From positions 2,363,501 to 2,427,500 of the forward strand of contig OZ025283.1 in the NCBI GenBank assembly GCA_964019165.1: 64,000 nt of DNA. The letters are read 5' to 3'. The DNA is from Mastigias papua. Its lineage: Eukaryota; Cnidaria; Scyphozoa; Rhizostomeae; Mastigiidae. The notes under the pieces are model-generated. The model searched no databases and was not told the DNA's origin. It saw nothing but the letters and a program-made list of their open reading frames with translations. Shown one piece after another: positions 23,418-36,147 of the stretch; position 1 is the first letter of the stretch, and each line of letters opens with the position of its first letter. A program made the position numbers and the translations under genes.

Positions 23418-23807
23418 ATGCATAAGATCATGTTGTTGTTTCTCATATTCACTGAGGTAAGTGTTTTGCATGAACCACCAAAAGTCAAGTTGCCTAACTT
23501 TTTCTGGATATTCATTTTGGTTTTACTATATTTGATTTTGTGGAAAAGAAATGTAAAAACTAAACGTTTGAAACATTATAAAATTAAGATTAAGCAGTGC
23601 AAGCCACATTTTGTTTACCAGTCAAAAGTGATTTTGTTACTACTTTTGCTAATTAATTTCAAAAGGTTATTTAAATTGAAATGCAAACAGGAGATGTTTC
23701 TTAAATTCTGTCACCTTTTCTTGCCCAAGTCGACCTGCATGATTATTGTTTCGTTTATATTTGTCTGCGACCCAATTATTTCAGATTTGTTTCTTCATGT
23801 TACATGA
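23418..23807 (+). CDS. LINE-B upstream hydrophobic open reading frame
   Basis: A 129-residue frame starts at ATG 23418 and contains several hydrophobic stretches (residues 3-12, about 30-44, about 74-84 and about 107-120) separated by lysine-rich segments. I do not recognise it. Its stop overlaps the ATG of ORF2 as ATGA at 23804-23807, an arrangement that could allow re-initiation. It could be a degenerate ORF1 or simply leader sequence, as no RRM, CCHC or coiled coil is visible. Confidence 0.35.
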   Translation: MHKIMLLFLIFTEVSVLHEPPKVKLPNFFWIFILVLLYLILWKRNVKTKRLKHYKIKIKQCKPHFVYQSKVILLLLLLINFKRLFKLKCKQEMFLKFCHLFLPKSTCMIIVSFIFVCDPIISDLFLHVT

Positions 23808-26800
23808 TTTTAATGTTGTTATTGATTTCTGGAAATATTCATCCCAATCCTGGGCCCCGTTCAATCCAACAACATTGCCCTTTGTGTAGCAAACACACTA
23901 GTTTAAAAGAACATATTATTAGTTGCAGTGTTTGTGGCTCTTGGTACCACGTTGCTTGTTTAGAGATTACATTTCCCCAGGGTGAGCCAAATAATACTAG
24001 TGCGGCATGGACTTGTGGCCGTTGTGCCTCTTGTAACTTTTCTATTGATCTTTTTATACCTGACATTGCACGTTTTAATTCAACAAACAGCTTTTCAACC
24101 TTAGAAAATTCCACAGATGAACAGGGAATTTCAATTCTAAACCCTGAACCTAAAGATACTTCTCGTCCGAAGTACCAATTTGAGGCCCTAAAAGTTTTAA
24201 CTGCAAACGTCAATCATCTATTAGCACAACGCATAGAACTATTGCAATTTTTAACAGATAATAATGTTGATATTCTGATTGCGTGTGAGACCACAATTGA
24301 TGAAAATATATGTGATGCCGAATTAGGACTGGATGATTATGATATTTATAGAAATGATCGTGATACTCACGGAGGAGGTGTTCTTGTTGCAATCAAGAAA
24401 AAGCTAAAATCTAGTAAGTTAGAAATAATAGGCACTGTCTGTGAACTTGTTTGTGTTAAACACATGGTCGAAAATGCCAAACCAGTAGTTATTTGCGCCT
24501 TTTATTGCCCACCATCTTCTACTTGTGAAATAATGGAAAACATGAAAGAGACCATAATGCAAGTGTTAGCCTGTAAGAACGCCACTCTCCTTTTAAGCGG
24601 TGATTTCAACCTGCCTGATATTGATTGGGAAACGAACACATTAAAAGAAAACCCCACACACCAACGGGAGTCTAGGTTACTCCTAGAAATGTCTTCAGAG
24701 TTAGGTTTGAAGCAGTTTGTTGATTTTCCAACAAGGGGAAGTAATATACTTGACTTAATTTTAGCCAACAAGGAGTTTAGCGTAAGTGATTTGTTGTCAT
24801 GTCCAGGTGTTTCTGACCACGACATGCTCATGTACAAATTTCATGTAAAAGCAGAAAAAACCATAAACAGAGCGAGAAACGTTTACTTTTATGATAAAGC
24901 TGACCTGGCTGGCCTAAAACGTTTTTTGCAGAATGCTTATGTCAATTTTAGGGCACATGCTGCATCCATGAATGTAGAGGCTCAATGGGTATATTTCAAA
25001 AATAAATTGTCTGAAGCTGTTGAGAAATTTGTCCCCTTTACAATCACAAAATCAAAATCAGGTCTTCCCTGGGTCAACTCTACAATTCGTCGTGAAATCC
25101 GTAAACGGGAACGTCTCTACAAAAAGGCAAAGAGGACAGGTTTATTAGCTAATCTTCAGGCATTTAAAGCCCAAAAAAGGAGAGTTAACTATTTGATAAA
25201 AACCAGTCATGATGAATATGTCAACGATTACATTCTACACGACGAAGGCCGCAAAACAAAGAAATTTTGGAAGTATGTCAAATCAAAAAGGACATGTAAA
25301 TCGACTATAAGTGTCTTAATAAAAACGACCAGGTATTTACAAAATCTATTGACATTTTGAACGTTTTGAATGATACTTTTTATGAAGCCTTTAGCCAGGA
25401 GGATCGACTTCAAAGTGAAAATCTAGATTCGAATGTTCACAGCAATCCACCAAATACCCCACAGATGCCAGATATTGATATAAATTACCACGGGATTAAG
25501 AGCCTCATTGATGGACTTGATCCTAGTAAAGCACCAGGTCCTGATAACATAAGTCCTAGACTACTCAAGTTACTTCCAAACGAATCAGCTAACTGTCAAG
25601 AAATTATTTTCAAATGTTCTCTAAGTACCGCTGAAATACCGGATGATTGGAGGATGGCAAATATTACCCCTCTATATAAAAAAGGAAACAAAAGTGACCC
25701 TTCAACTTATAGACCAGTTTCACTTACATCTATACCCTGTAAACTCCTTGAGCACATAATAAAATCCTCCGTGTATAGACATCTGGAATAACATAACCTT
25801 ATTACAGAAAAGCAGCACGGTTTCAGGAAACACTTCTCCTGCACGACGCAACTAGTATCTCTTGTTCATAATTTATGCCAAACAATTAACTCCAAAGGCC
25901 AAACTGACATTATTTTCCTCGATTCCTCAAAAGCCTTTGATAAAGTTTCACATAAGAAACTTTTACAGAAACTACAACATTATGGTGTTAGAGGTGAGAT
26001 TCACTCTTGGATAAGAAGCTTTTTGTCAAGTAGAACTCAGACAGTTGTTATGGACGGTGAAAAATCCACTCCTTGTGAAGTGCTTTCTGGAGTTCCTCAG
26101 GGTACAGTTCTTGGACCTATACTATTTTTGATTTACAGAAATGACATTGTAGATGGTTTACAGTCCAACATTAATCTATTTGCAGATGACTGTGCGTTAT
26201 ATCGAAGGATAGATTCTCAAGACGATTGTAGAATATTGCAAGAGGACTTAAGTTTGCTACACAAATGGGGTAGATGTTGGAATATGGATTTCAATGTCTC
26301 TAACTGTTTCTCGATGACGGTTACTCTCAATAAAACTAGTATTTCTTTTAATTATCACATAAATGAGGAGCCTGTTGAAAATTGTACGTCATACAAGTAC
26401 CTTGGGGTGCACCTTAGCTCTAAACTACAATGGAATAAAACGGTGGATCATATAGTAGGTAAAGCAAATAAAACACTAGGATTGCTTCAAAGGAAGTTTG
26501 CATCTTGCGCGAGTCATGTTAAAGAAAAAGTATATTTATCATTGGTTCGTCCCCACCTTGAATACTCCTGCGAGGTTTGGTCACCAAGAACCAAGGAAGT
26601 AAAACATCGGATAGAAATGGTTCAAAGGCACGCAGCCCGTTTTGTAACAAATGATTACCGTCGAACGTCTAGTGTCAGTGCTATGCTTAAGAATCTGAAG
26701 TGGGAAACGCTAGAAAAAAGGAGGACACTCTTTCAATTGAAATATGTCCACAAAATGTTTTCCAATCAAGTGGGTTTGAAACCTTTTGATTATTTCGAAA

Positions 26801-26994
26801 GCAATACCTACAACACCCTACGAAATAACCATTCTAGAAAACTTGCTTTAAAATTTGCCCGTGTTGACGTTGTTAAAAATTCATTCTTTTACTCAGTTGT
26901 ACCAATATGGAACAGTTTGCCAGCTAATATTATTGAACAAACAAATTCAGATGTATTCTTTGATTTGTGCAAAACACAAATCTCAGTGAATTAA
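23804..26994 (+). pseudogene. LINE-B ORF2: PHD-like finger, APE endonuclease and reverse transcriptase
   Basis: ORF2 begins MILMLLLISGNIHPNPGP, with a 2A-like NPGP motif (about 23831-23863), followed by a PHD-like Cys-rich finger (CPLCSKHT, CSVCGSWYHVACL, CGRCASC). The endonuclease shows VLTANVNHL, a GGGVLVAIKK block, SGDFNLPDIDW and SDHDMLMY. The RT shows PGPDNISPRLL, RPVSLTSIPCKLLE, DSSKAFDKVSH, SGVPQGTVLGPILF and the catalytic LFADDCALY near 26175. It ends PIWNSLPANII. A frameshift near 25300-25350 and a TAA at 25789-25791 are the only breaks seen in about 3.2 kb, so the copy is young but dead. This protein would nick the target and copy its own RNA. Confidence 0.88.
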
Positions 26995-27097
26995 CCTTGT
27001 GTTCGTTTTTTTTCTTTTTTGTTTTGTTCTTTTGGTTTAACTCATTTGTATCGACCTTGTGTCGTTAAATGAAATTTTTGATGATGATGATGATGAA

Positions 27098-27581
27098 GGG
27101 GATTACCAACCCTACCTCACCAGCTGAGGCACTAATGGTACCACCAATCGCAACTAACAGTGATGTACTCATAGCAACCCATAGGACACTGAATCAAGCA
27201 CAGAAAATTTACTAGATGAATTCCCTTCACAGTGTTAGAGAGCTCACTAACAAAGAAGCAGAAGGTTGTGACTATACTGCTTGAATGCCACTGTTAAACA
27301 ATGGATGTTTGAAATATAATGAATATATACTATACGGTGTGTTTCTTTGCTAAATTTGGCTACACAACACAATGGCAGTGAACATTACAAATACTTATTA
27401 CTGTCATTTTCCCGTGACTTTTGAAGCACAGTGAAGTACACAAAGTCAAAGTCAGATTATTGTAATAGAAATGTGTCATACATTATGTATATGTACATAC
27501 CTATTACATATAGCTGTTTGCTGTAGACTTAGGAATTGACATACTGAAGGATCATTCAATAACATATATTTCATTACTAGG
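27098..27581. other. No gene recognised
   Basis: Non-coding sequence after the LINE-B tail. No motif seen on either strand. Confidence 0.4.
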
Positions 27582-27751
27582 CATGTGCATCCAGGCAGTG
27601 TGGTAGCTGTTTTGCACCTGTGAACATAGGTAGATATTGCCCCAGTTGTGGACATGAGTTCCAAGGAAAGAATAGAAATGGAGATAAAGAGCATATCAAT
27701 AGGAACCCAACAAACAAGTTGACAGATGAGACGAAAGTCCTTAAGAGACAG
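27582..27751 (+). CDS. Candidate exon with a zinc-ribbon motif
   Basis: Between an acceptor-like CATTACTAG (ending 27581) and a donor-like CAG-GTAGGT (27749-27757), one frame reads CGSCFAPVNIGRYCPSCGHE, two CxxC pairs spaced as in a zinc ribbon. I do not recognise the gene, and no neighbouring exon is convincing. It may belong to another transposon. Low confidence. Confidence 0.3.
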
Positions 27752-27939
27752 GTAGGTGTATGCAGTTTTTCTAACATACCCTCACAAGAAAACCTCTATA
27801 ATTTGAACCTTTGTAGTTCGAACTTTTCCTAATCCAACCAATATATTTTTCCCCTGAAGAAAAAACCTTTCTAATTCGAACTGTGTGTTATGCAAACACC
27901 TTATTGCACTATTTGGCTCTGCGCTTATACAATCTGTTT

Positions 27940-28270
27940 TTTGTGTCATTGTTTCTGCAAAATGGCAAGTGTAGTAGCAGAAACAAACCAAGGGCACAAG
28001 AAGAACATAGAATTAGTCCTGTTTTCTTCGAATTGGTAATAAACTTCTTTATCAAGTTCATTAAAAAACTCAGTTGTCCCTTTAAATATACTTTGAAGTC
28101 TTTTAAATAAGACAGGTTGTTTTGTTCCACTAAAACATGGCAAGTGTCAATATTTTGATCTGTGATCATCAGTTAATAAGTCTATATACTTTAAAACTTT
28201 TTCTGACCAAGGTGTTTTCCCAGGCCCCCTGGCACCAGCCAAGATCATTGAGAATGGTGTTTTTATTCTG
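27940..28270 (-). pseudogene. P-loop ATPase-like fragment, possibly from a Polinton-like or viral-type element
   Basis: The minus strand has a Walker A-like GARGPGKT near 28212-28235, preceded by FSMILA, and then an acidic FFNELDKE-VYYQFEEN block near 28020-28060. This order resembles packaging-type ATPases seen in Polinton/Maverick-like elements, but the stretch is short and broken (in-frame stop near 28148). It lies directly beside the MULE's left end on the same strand as the unrecognised frame beyond the MULE's right end, so both may be parts of one older element. The identity is a hypothesis. Confidence 0.35.
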
Positions 28271-28371
28271 ATAAAGTAGAGAGACATTGTGACGTAAATG
28301 GGACAACATACAAGCATGTATTTATAGACGAATAATCACTTGATCTTTAACAAATCCCAATGCATTAATTA

Positions 28372-28441
28372 AACGCCGTGGTTATTCGTCCGGCACCGGA
28401 TCCGTAACTCCATTTGTTATTCGTCCGTAACATATGCGCAG
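28372..28441 (+). repeat. MULE left terminal inverted repeat
   Basis: Begins AACGCCGTGGTTATTCGTCC. Contains TTATTCGTCC twice about 28 bp apart and GGATCCGTAACTCC between them. It matches the reverse complement of 36148-36217. Confidence 0.9.
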
Positions 28442-31400
28442 CGTGCCGTGTAAATGCGCACACATCTGTAAAGTATTAGTAACGCGCCAAAATAGATAAG
28501 CCAACGGCAAAGCGCTTTCCGAAGAGCTGTGCGTGGTCAACATGTTTGCTGTGGGGAAGGAATTCTCTTCTTTCGACGAGCTTACAGACTCTTTAGATAA
28601 GTACCAACTGACAACCTACTCTCAATTCTATGTTCGGGGCAGCCGTACAATAGCAGCCAGAGCCAGAAGAGCGCCAAACAAGAGAATAAAAGAAGACCTG
28701 AAATATGCTTATATCGTATATTCCTGCATTGCTGGTGGAAAGAAGTTTCAATCAAAATCAACAGGCAGTAGACCAAACCAACGGTAAGAATGATAGTACA
28801 TGTGTTTTTTTCTGCCTAGGCTGCTTTTTTGGTGAAACACCATAGTGTATAATAGGGAATGCTGTACATTCCTGAATGTAACAAGGAAGGCCAAGTTGAT
28901 TGACCATGATATATATTGTTATTTTCAGCACTTTCCGGAGTGATTGCCCAGCTGAAATCAAGCTGGCAGTTGGAAAAGATGGACTGTTATTGAAAGTCAT
29001 TTTTTGAATGAAAACCACAATCATGAATGTTGTGAGGTATGTGCCTTAACTCCAGAAGATTATTCTTCACAGGTATAAATGGGTATGAATGCATTCTGCT
29101 CTTAGTTCCATAAATATTTGGAATCAGTTTTTAATTCTTTCATAGGCTGCATTTTCACGTCTTCCACAACAAAGGAGAATTTCTGCTGTGCAAACCCAGG
29201 AGGCAGTGACGTTACTTGAGATGCGCTGCAATAAAACACTTGTGCAGAATCATTTGCAAAAATTAACAAACAAAGTTATAACAGGACGTGATATTGCAAA
29301 TATACGAAGTAAATTTATATCCTCTTGTAAAGAAAAAGACAATCTACAAGCAATTGTGGAGAAGCTACGTGAGAATGAAGGTAAGGATACACTGCACATT
29401 TTTTTGGCCATTAAACCTTACGTGCATAAAGACAGTTCAACTCTGTATAACACCTTCAGTAAATGATAAGGTTTACAATAGTTTGTTAATGTACAAATAC
29501 TCTGTCTTGAATGGTAGTCAGAGTCAGACTTTTGAACTGCTATGATTTATTACCTGCAGGTTCAACTACTGAAGTGATTGTTGATGAACAAAAGAACCTA
29601 ATTGGAATATTTTACCAAGACAAGACTATGAAGTCCTCTTACTGTGCATATCCAGAGCTGCTTTGCATTGATGCTACATACAAACTGAACAATTTGCGGA
29701 TGCCACTCTATATTATGCTTGGTGAGGATGGTATGGGTGAGAGTGAGATTTTTGCTTCTTTTCTTATTGCAAATGAAGAGAAAGAAACAATCAGGAGAAT
29801 GATAGAGATTTTCAAAGACAGCAATTCTGCTTGGGAGAAAACAGTGACAATTATATCTGATAAGGACTTCACAGAGAGAGATGTCCTTTCTAAAGAATTC
29901 CCCAATGCAAAGTTACAGATTTGTTTGTTCCATGTTTTAAGGAGCATTCGAAGAGAAATAACAACTGATAAAATGGGAATCACCTCTGAACAGAGAAGTC
30001 TTTGTTTAGAGATAGTACAGAAAATGGTATATGCCAGAACAGAAGAACAATATAAAAGCTACTTGGAATCATTGAAAATGACAAGTATCCATAGTGTGGT
30101 TCAATAGTTCATGGAAAACTGGCATATAAATCACTGTGAATGGGTAGAGGGCTTGAAATGTGCAAGCCTTACATTCCTCAACCGAACAAATAACAGGTTA
30201 GAGTCATTGAACCAGAAGCTGAAAAAAGTTTGTTCTAAGAATGCCACACTTTCACAGTTCTTTACTGATTTCTTGATTTTCTTGCAATCAACCAGAATCA
30301 CCAAGGATCAGAAAGCTTTTAATGTTCTACAAAAGAGGGCAGTACACTTATACAGCCCTGGTACAGTGGAGGGTGCCTATATGGGCATCCTCACTCCCTA
30401 TGCATTTGGTTTTGTTTTGCAGCAGTTAGAGTTGCAAAGCAAGGTTACCAATATTGTGAGACAAAGCGAAGGGCATTATGCAGTGAAGTCAAATGCTACA
30501 CAAGTACATGTGACACCAACATCATGTAGCTGTTCATTTAGATCATCAATGTCTTGTAGACACATATTTGCAGTTAGACATATTGAGGGAGTGCAACTTG
30601 TTGACCCATCCCTGTGTGCAACAAGGTAGTTTCTAGACTACTATAGGTCAAAGCATTATGTTGCAAGACAGAAGACTCCAGATCAGCTGTATGAAATCTC
30701 AACTTTGGTGAAACACAGAGCACTATTGTCACAAAATGAGAAATACAAGTTGAGCTTCCAGGCTTCACAGACGTTGGCATCAGTTATGTCTGAATTCCCA
30801 ATGCGAGAATTTGAGCATAAATTGGGTTTACTACAAAAAATCATCGAGTGCTAGAGCAATGGTATTGAATTTTCACTCAGAGAACATAATGGTGAGTATA
30901 AGGAAAGTATCTAACTGTTGTGGAAATGCATTGTATATACTTGATTTAATATCAAAGTGAAGATCTGACTTCTTTTGAAATCTGTAAACAATATTTAATT
31001 TTGCAGAAGATCAAGACAGGGAACAAGACGCCCCTGTCTCAACAGATGCTGATGATTGCTCCTTGCCACATACAACAGAGGAAGTTGCAACCACAGGTAA
31101 CAAAAAATGCTCCATATTTCATATCAAATTACTTCAAATTAAACTGTGAACTGAACATTTAAGATTTATTTAAGATTTATTTATGATTTCAGCAGTTGAA
31201 CTTTACAAGACATTGCTCTCCTCTATGATCAGCTATAGTAGTGTTTTGATAGTCATGTGCAAATTCCTTTATTATACAAAGGAGAATATCATGTTGAAGT
31301 AATTTTTATATGGCTACATATTCTCTCAGGCTACATGATGACTGGAGAAATCATGGAAACAAATTATAGCAAGGCAGACAACTTTGGTACCCAATCTGAT

Positions 31401-32024
31401 AGTCAAAGATGTATGCCTGGTATACAGAATGAGGAGGGTAGTGCCAGTGGCAACTTAGGTGAGTGCACAGGGAACACTACATGATAACTGCTTAGTGTTT
31501 GTGTCAAATCTTGCAGTGTAGTTAAATAAAGTGTATTCTATTGTTTCCTTCTGCTTTCAATTAACACATATCAAAATCTTCAATAGAGACAAAGGCTGAA
31601 TTTAACATTTTGTATTTTCTCTCTTGTGTTGCTATGAACTTTTTGTTTTACATTGCATTTGTTGTCTATTTCCTATGAAGATTTGCAGGCAGTGAAGTTT
31701 CCTCCTGTTGTGCGAAAAAGAGGACGTCCTAAAGGAAGTGACTTGACTGTACTTGGACTGCCTGCAAAGAAAAGAAGAAATGTTATATCTGGATGTTATA
31801 GACCAAAGCCAGCACCCTTCATTAAAACACACCCATTGGAGAAGGACCAAAGTTTGTTTTCTTGCCTATTCTTGCTTTTCTAATGAATGTTAAAAAATTC
31901 AATCAGAATTGCTCATGGAGTTGAGGTATAACAATGGATGCAAACTGTACCTAGATGTTCTTTTTAATCTGTTGTTCAACCAGATTGGGTGAATGGCCAT
32001 GAACCATGATAATTATGTTATCTA

Positions 32025-34772
32025 CAGAGGCGGATCCAGAGATAAAACTGACTGCCGCACAGCACAAGAAAGATATCAGTAAAAGGGCGTAGTCAAAAGG
32101 CTGTGCGGTGGCCATACCCATTTTTTTACCAGTAGCATATATTTACGATTTTTGTGAGATTCGCTTCTCTTCCAGCAATCCTCCTATATCATACAATAGC
32201 CTTCATTCTTTGAAGTACGATAGTGAGCGTACAGTTATCACGACAGCCTTAATTTGATTTTCTAACTGTCTTTCAAAATTTCATATCAAACTCATGTCTG
32301 TTCTATTTTGTTGGCTCAGCATAGAACACAGAAAGTAATTGATTGGCTCTCCTGAAGTCTGTCAGACTTTTCTGGATCCATAACTGGGTATTACAAGTCA
32401 AAACATGAGTTTTCGGAACCATAGAGAAATTGTCTGTCATACACTAATACTTTAAATTATAAAACTAATAACCTTTCATTTTCTCTAAAAGCCCACTATA
32501 ATTTACTAAATCAGTAATCAATGTACTTTTGATGAGATGGCTCCACCATTCAATTAAAATTCATTTTTCTGCATTTCATGTATGTACATTGCATTATATA
32601 ATGCAAGTCAGGACCTCTACTTGCTTGGATAACAAAACAGAAGAGTGTATGTTCCTAGCACCATAGTAGTACTGCCCAATGTAGACCTAAGTCAATTTAT
32701 AACAGTCTTCCTGACTGTAATAGCTTTATCACCACCATGATGGGGATGTTCTGTCTGGCACACAAGATGAGTGCCTTCAGTATAGACAAATGCTTATTGG
32801 CTTCAACTATATTGTCAACCGATTGCCTATAAGTTTTGGTCAAATGTTCAACATGACATTTCAAAATTTTGATGAAAAAGCTTGTAGTCATAGGAGATAG
32901 TCTGTGAATTTGAACATTTTTTCAAGCTCCTTCTACCTTATTAGGTCAAATAAGTATATAAGATGCATTCATTACCATATGGAATCTGAAGGAATTCATA
33001 TCCATTCTTTGACAAAATGAAAGCAATTGGAGACAAAAAGCAGCATTAATGAACCCAGAATAAGAAGGGCAAAGGTGCATTGATAACAATGTAGGGATAA
33101 ACCTTCTATTCTTTAAGATTGACACATAGGGCATCTAACCTTTGCACCTGGTTTCTAAATCTTCTCTACAATTTCAAATATGAAGCAATCATCTAGTCTC
33201 ACAGTTCATAAAAACTGATGATAGCAAAATTGCACAAACTAGTAGGGGGGGGGGGGCATTGATAGGGCTCCTTCCATAACAGAGAAAAGATTCAATGAGG
33301 AGGTAAAGTATGGTGATAAAAAGTAATTTCTATAGAGTTTACATGGGAAAGAAAGTTTTATCTGCTTTCTTTTGAGTAACCAGAGGAATCCATATATGTT
33401 GTAACAGTGTAAGTAATCACAATGATGACTGGCACACACAATATGGTATGGTTTAAAAGAAGAATCAATTTCTTTGGTGCTATTTCCTTCTCTACACAAA
33501 ATGAACCTTTTTGCATTCTCACTGCATATATTCTTAGGAGAAACTAGGTCATAAAAACACTGATAGACAGCTGACTACCTGCAACTCCACCAATCTAAAG
33601 ATATGGAGATACACTCCTTTTTATAAGAACCAGTACAAATGAGGTTACCGCTGGCTGTTCTTAATTTTTCAATTCCTAAATGATTGGGGTGTAGGCAATT
33701 TAGACATTAGACAATATACTGTACAAGAGAACATTGGGTGTTTATGAAACTGGTATTATTCATGTTGATGATTTGGGTGTTTCAAAGTTCCAAAAGTTAC
33801 ACAATTTGCTACACAATAGACTAAATAATAGTAAACAGTCAGCTATATAAGTAAATACAATGAAGCAAAATGTAACAAACAAAATAGGCCAGTGGATCTA
33901 AATGAAGAGTCTAATGGGCTTAGGGAAAAATCTACTTTCAAAATGTCACGTTGGATGATACCATCTTGGTTCATAAAGTGAAATTAAATACCTAACAGGA
34001 AACCTCCGCTTTGCCGGGGAGGATGCATAGTCTCTTCATTGGTACAAATCTTAAAGCGGACCTATCTCAGTTAGGCCACCATATTCAAGTATGAGCTTCG
34101 ATATAACTTCCAAACTCATTGCAACGGATCTCGTGAATAAGATATCCAGTGAATTAGTAGACATTAGTGAATAAACCCTCAGATAAAACTCCGTGTTGTC
34201 ACCCAGTACGCGTATAATACAAGTGGGACAGACTGATACTGTCCTCAGTTAGCTAGTCTCCCGTAACTAAATCTTTATAGACGTGCACGAGATGTAAGTC
34301 GAGCGGCATTGCACTACAGCACGACTTTCCTGACTGCCGCTCGATTTTTAATCAAAAAGACCGCCTATTGTTTTCAAATTTGACATGCCGCTCGATTTTT
34401 TGATCAAAGGTGCCTTCTATTGTTCTTTGATTGAAATGCCGCTCGATTTTTTTATCAAACAGTACCGCCTATTGTTCTCATGCTTGAAATGCCGCTCGAT
34501 TTTTTGAAGGCTAGACACTTACTTTGAATAGAACTGACACCTTACACAATGAATTTTGACATGTTCTACAAAGCAAGGCCTCCATTGCTCTATTGTTACC
34601 AAAATGCTGCTCTATTGTCTGAGGTGCCGCACCAAAAGTCCGATGTAGAACTATATTCTTTAAAGTCTATCGTGTTCGTCTTCACTACTCGGAAAGCAGT
34701 GATGACGTCATGGTACGTAATATTTTTGACTGCCGCACAGGCGGCGTGTGCGGCGTCCTAGATCCGCCTCTG
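32025..34772. mobile_element. hAT-like non-autonomous element inside MULE intron 7
   Basis: Ends are CAGAGGCGGATCCAG at 32025 and the inverted CTAGATCCGCCTCTG ending at 34772. ATCTA is present at 32020-32024 and 34773-34777, a 5-bp duplication. The CAG-starting ends with GCGGATC resemble hAT-type short-element families, though most hATs make 8-bp duplications. The phrase TGACTGCCGCACAG occurs near both ends in the same direction. No transposase is encoded; the minus-strand frames at 32.7-33.5 kb have no motifs. The right end sits about 15 bp from the acceptor of MULE exon 8. Confidence 0.8.
34332..34512. repeat. About 53-bp subterminal tandem repeat (TGCCGCTCGATTTTT unit)
   Basis: TGCCGCTCGATTTTT recurs four times at roughly 50-54 bp spacing, each followed in the first three copies by ATCAAA and a CCTATTGTT-like phrase. 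It is near the right end of the 32025-34772 element and probably a transposase-binding array. Confidence 0.8.
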
Positions 34773-35163
34773 ATCTACAATTTTTGTAGTCATGCTGAGT
34801 TGGTTGTTGTCCAAAAAGGATGTGGAGAAGGCCCTGCAAGGTGAACTGGCAGATGAGACTTCAGTGGAAGTGCGCCCAGAGAAGGTCCACCCTGGTATTG
34901 TTGATGAGAACATAACTGTGTGTCGGATTAGAGGCTATTTTACAATGGATGCATGGAATTTAGTCAAACAGGCTGTTGAAAAGATAAAGGAATCTCCAAC
35001 ATGGATTTGTAAAGTTTGCAAAGATGAGGTTCTGGAAGATTGCATATCATGTGATTCATGCCTGAAGTGGTACCATTTTGATTGCACTTCCTTGCAAAAG
35101 GCACCCAGGGCAAAGTTTTGGTTTTGCAGATACTGCTTTTCAAGTTCCAAACTTATTGTCTGA

Positions 35164-36147
35164 TTTTTGTACATTACTCTCCTACTGACTTGAGAATTTT
35201 GTTAAACATACACATATGTAATATCACTTTTGGGCTAGTGAAGAAACCTTTGTTTGGAAGTTGAGTGTTATGATTTTTTGCCATATTGACCATTTGAGTC
35301 TCATTTTCTTGCATACCCTTTCTTATACAAAATGTGTTTCTAACAGGCATTAATGGGCCTAACATAAGGTTTCAGTTCAGGTTCAGGTTAATTTAATTTG
35401 AAAATCAAAAAGCATACAATTTAGAGATACAAATAACTAAACAATTCTACAATAAGTATAGATATAAATTAATATAGAAAAAATACAAAAGCAAATATAG
35501 AAAAGTGTACGACTAATTGAATTTCTTAAGGAGGAGCTCTCTCAATTGGTAAACTAATCGAGGAGAGAGCCCTCCTGTTCGGTCATTTCAGAATAAAAGG
35601 AGTTTTTTGTGAATGGAATTTAGCGTGCGTTCAAACTCGACTTATCCGGAGCTAAAGATTTCAGCTTATGACCATCCATTACCCACGAGAGTAGGTCGTG
35701 AGTAGGTTTAAAAGCATTTTGCACCGACAAACAGCAAAAGGAGTTACGGATCCCATAGCGTCTGGAGTTGACTATAAGACAAAAGTAGTTATTTAACGCT
35801 AGCGTTCATTTAATCAGAAACAAAAACCCACCTTGTCTACCAGAACACTCTCTGCTCACGTACTAAGGCCCTTACTAGTTCATATTAAGTGTCAGCTGTA
35901 AAGAACTGGATAAGATGAAGAAGTACAAAATATGAAGTAAGAAAGAGTAGTATATGGCAAATGGGCTCTCAATCATTCAGTACTTTCAATGTTGTCTTGT
36001 ATATTGTCTTTCTATGTACTTTCAGAGTGCCTGCACCCTACTAGTTTCGGCCTTAACCTCAATTTTACTTCTAAAAAAGAGTGTTCTTGCACGAACAAAT
36101 AGCAAAAGAACCACGGATCAATAAGTCCTACCATTAGGTCCGCACAT
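35164..36147. other. MULE 3' non-coding region with subterminal repeats
   Basis: Between the last exon and the right inverted repeat. Apart from the GGAGTTACGGATC-like repeats near 35735 and 36097, no gene is seen. Confidence 0.55.

Larger units (their letters stand above)
23350..27097 (+). mobile_element. LINE-B: nearly full-length CR1/L2-like LINE
   Basis: Contains an upstream hydrophobic frame, then an ORF2 with a zinc finger, APE endonuclease and reverse transcriptase, and ends in a (GAT)n tail at 27077-27097 typical of CR1/L2 elements. The 5' boundary is approximate. Target duplications were not identified. Confidence 0.75.
28542..35163 (+). pseudogene. MULE transposase with SWIM and PHD zinc fingers, ZSWIM1/3-like, eight exons
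   Basis: Exons inferred from GT-AG sites: 28542-28783, 28929-29036, 29146-29380, 29560-30891, 31007-31096, 31330-31458, 31681-31851, 34790-35163. Exons 1-2 hold an FAR1/FLYWCH-like zinc-binding N-terminus ending NENHNHECCE. Exon 4 holds the MULE DDE core: LCIDATYKL, IISDKDFTERD and NNRLESLNQKLK. It is followed by the SWIM finger CSCSFRSSMSCRHIFAVR. Exon 7 has an AT-hook-like RKRGRPKGS and a KKRR basic patch. Exon 8 encodes a PHD finger (CKVCKDEV, CDSCLKWYHFDC, WFCRYC). Defects: a one-base frameshift in the T-run of exon 2 and three in-frame TAG codons in exon 4 (30105, 30627, 30852). Similar proteins are usually listed as host ZSWIM3-like; the inverted repeats show that this one is mobile. 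Confidence 0.85.

Noticed and set aside
28542..35163. Host ZSWIM3-like gene rather than a transposon gene
   Set aside because: The gene sits inside near-identical 70-bp inverted repeats with subterminal copies, and it is interrupted by stops as expected for a mobile-element copy.
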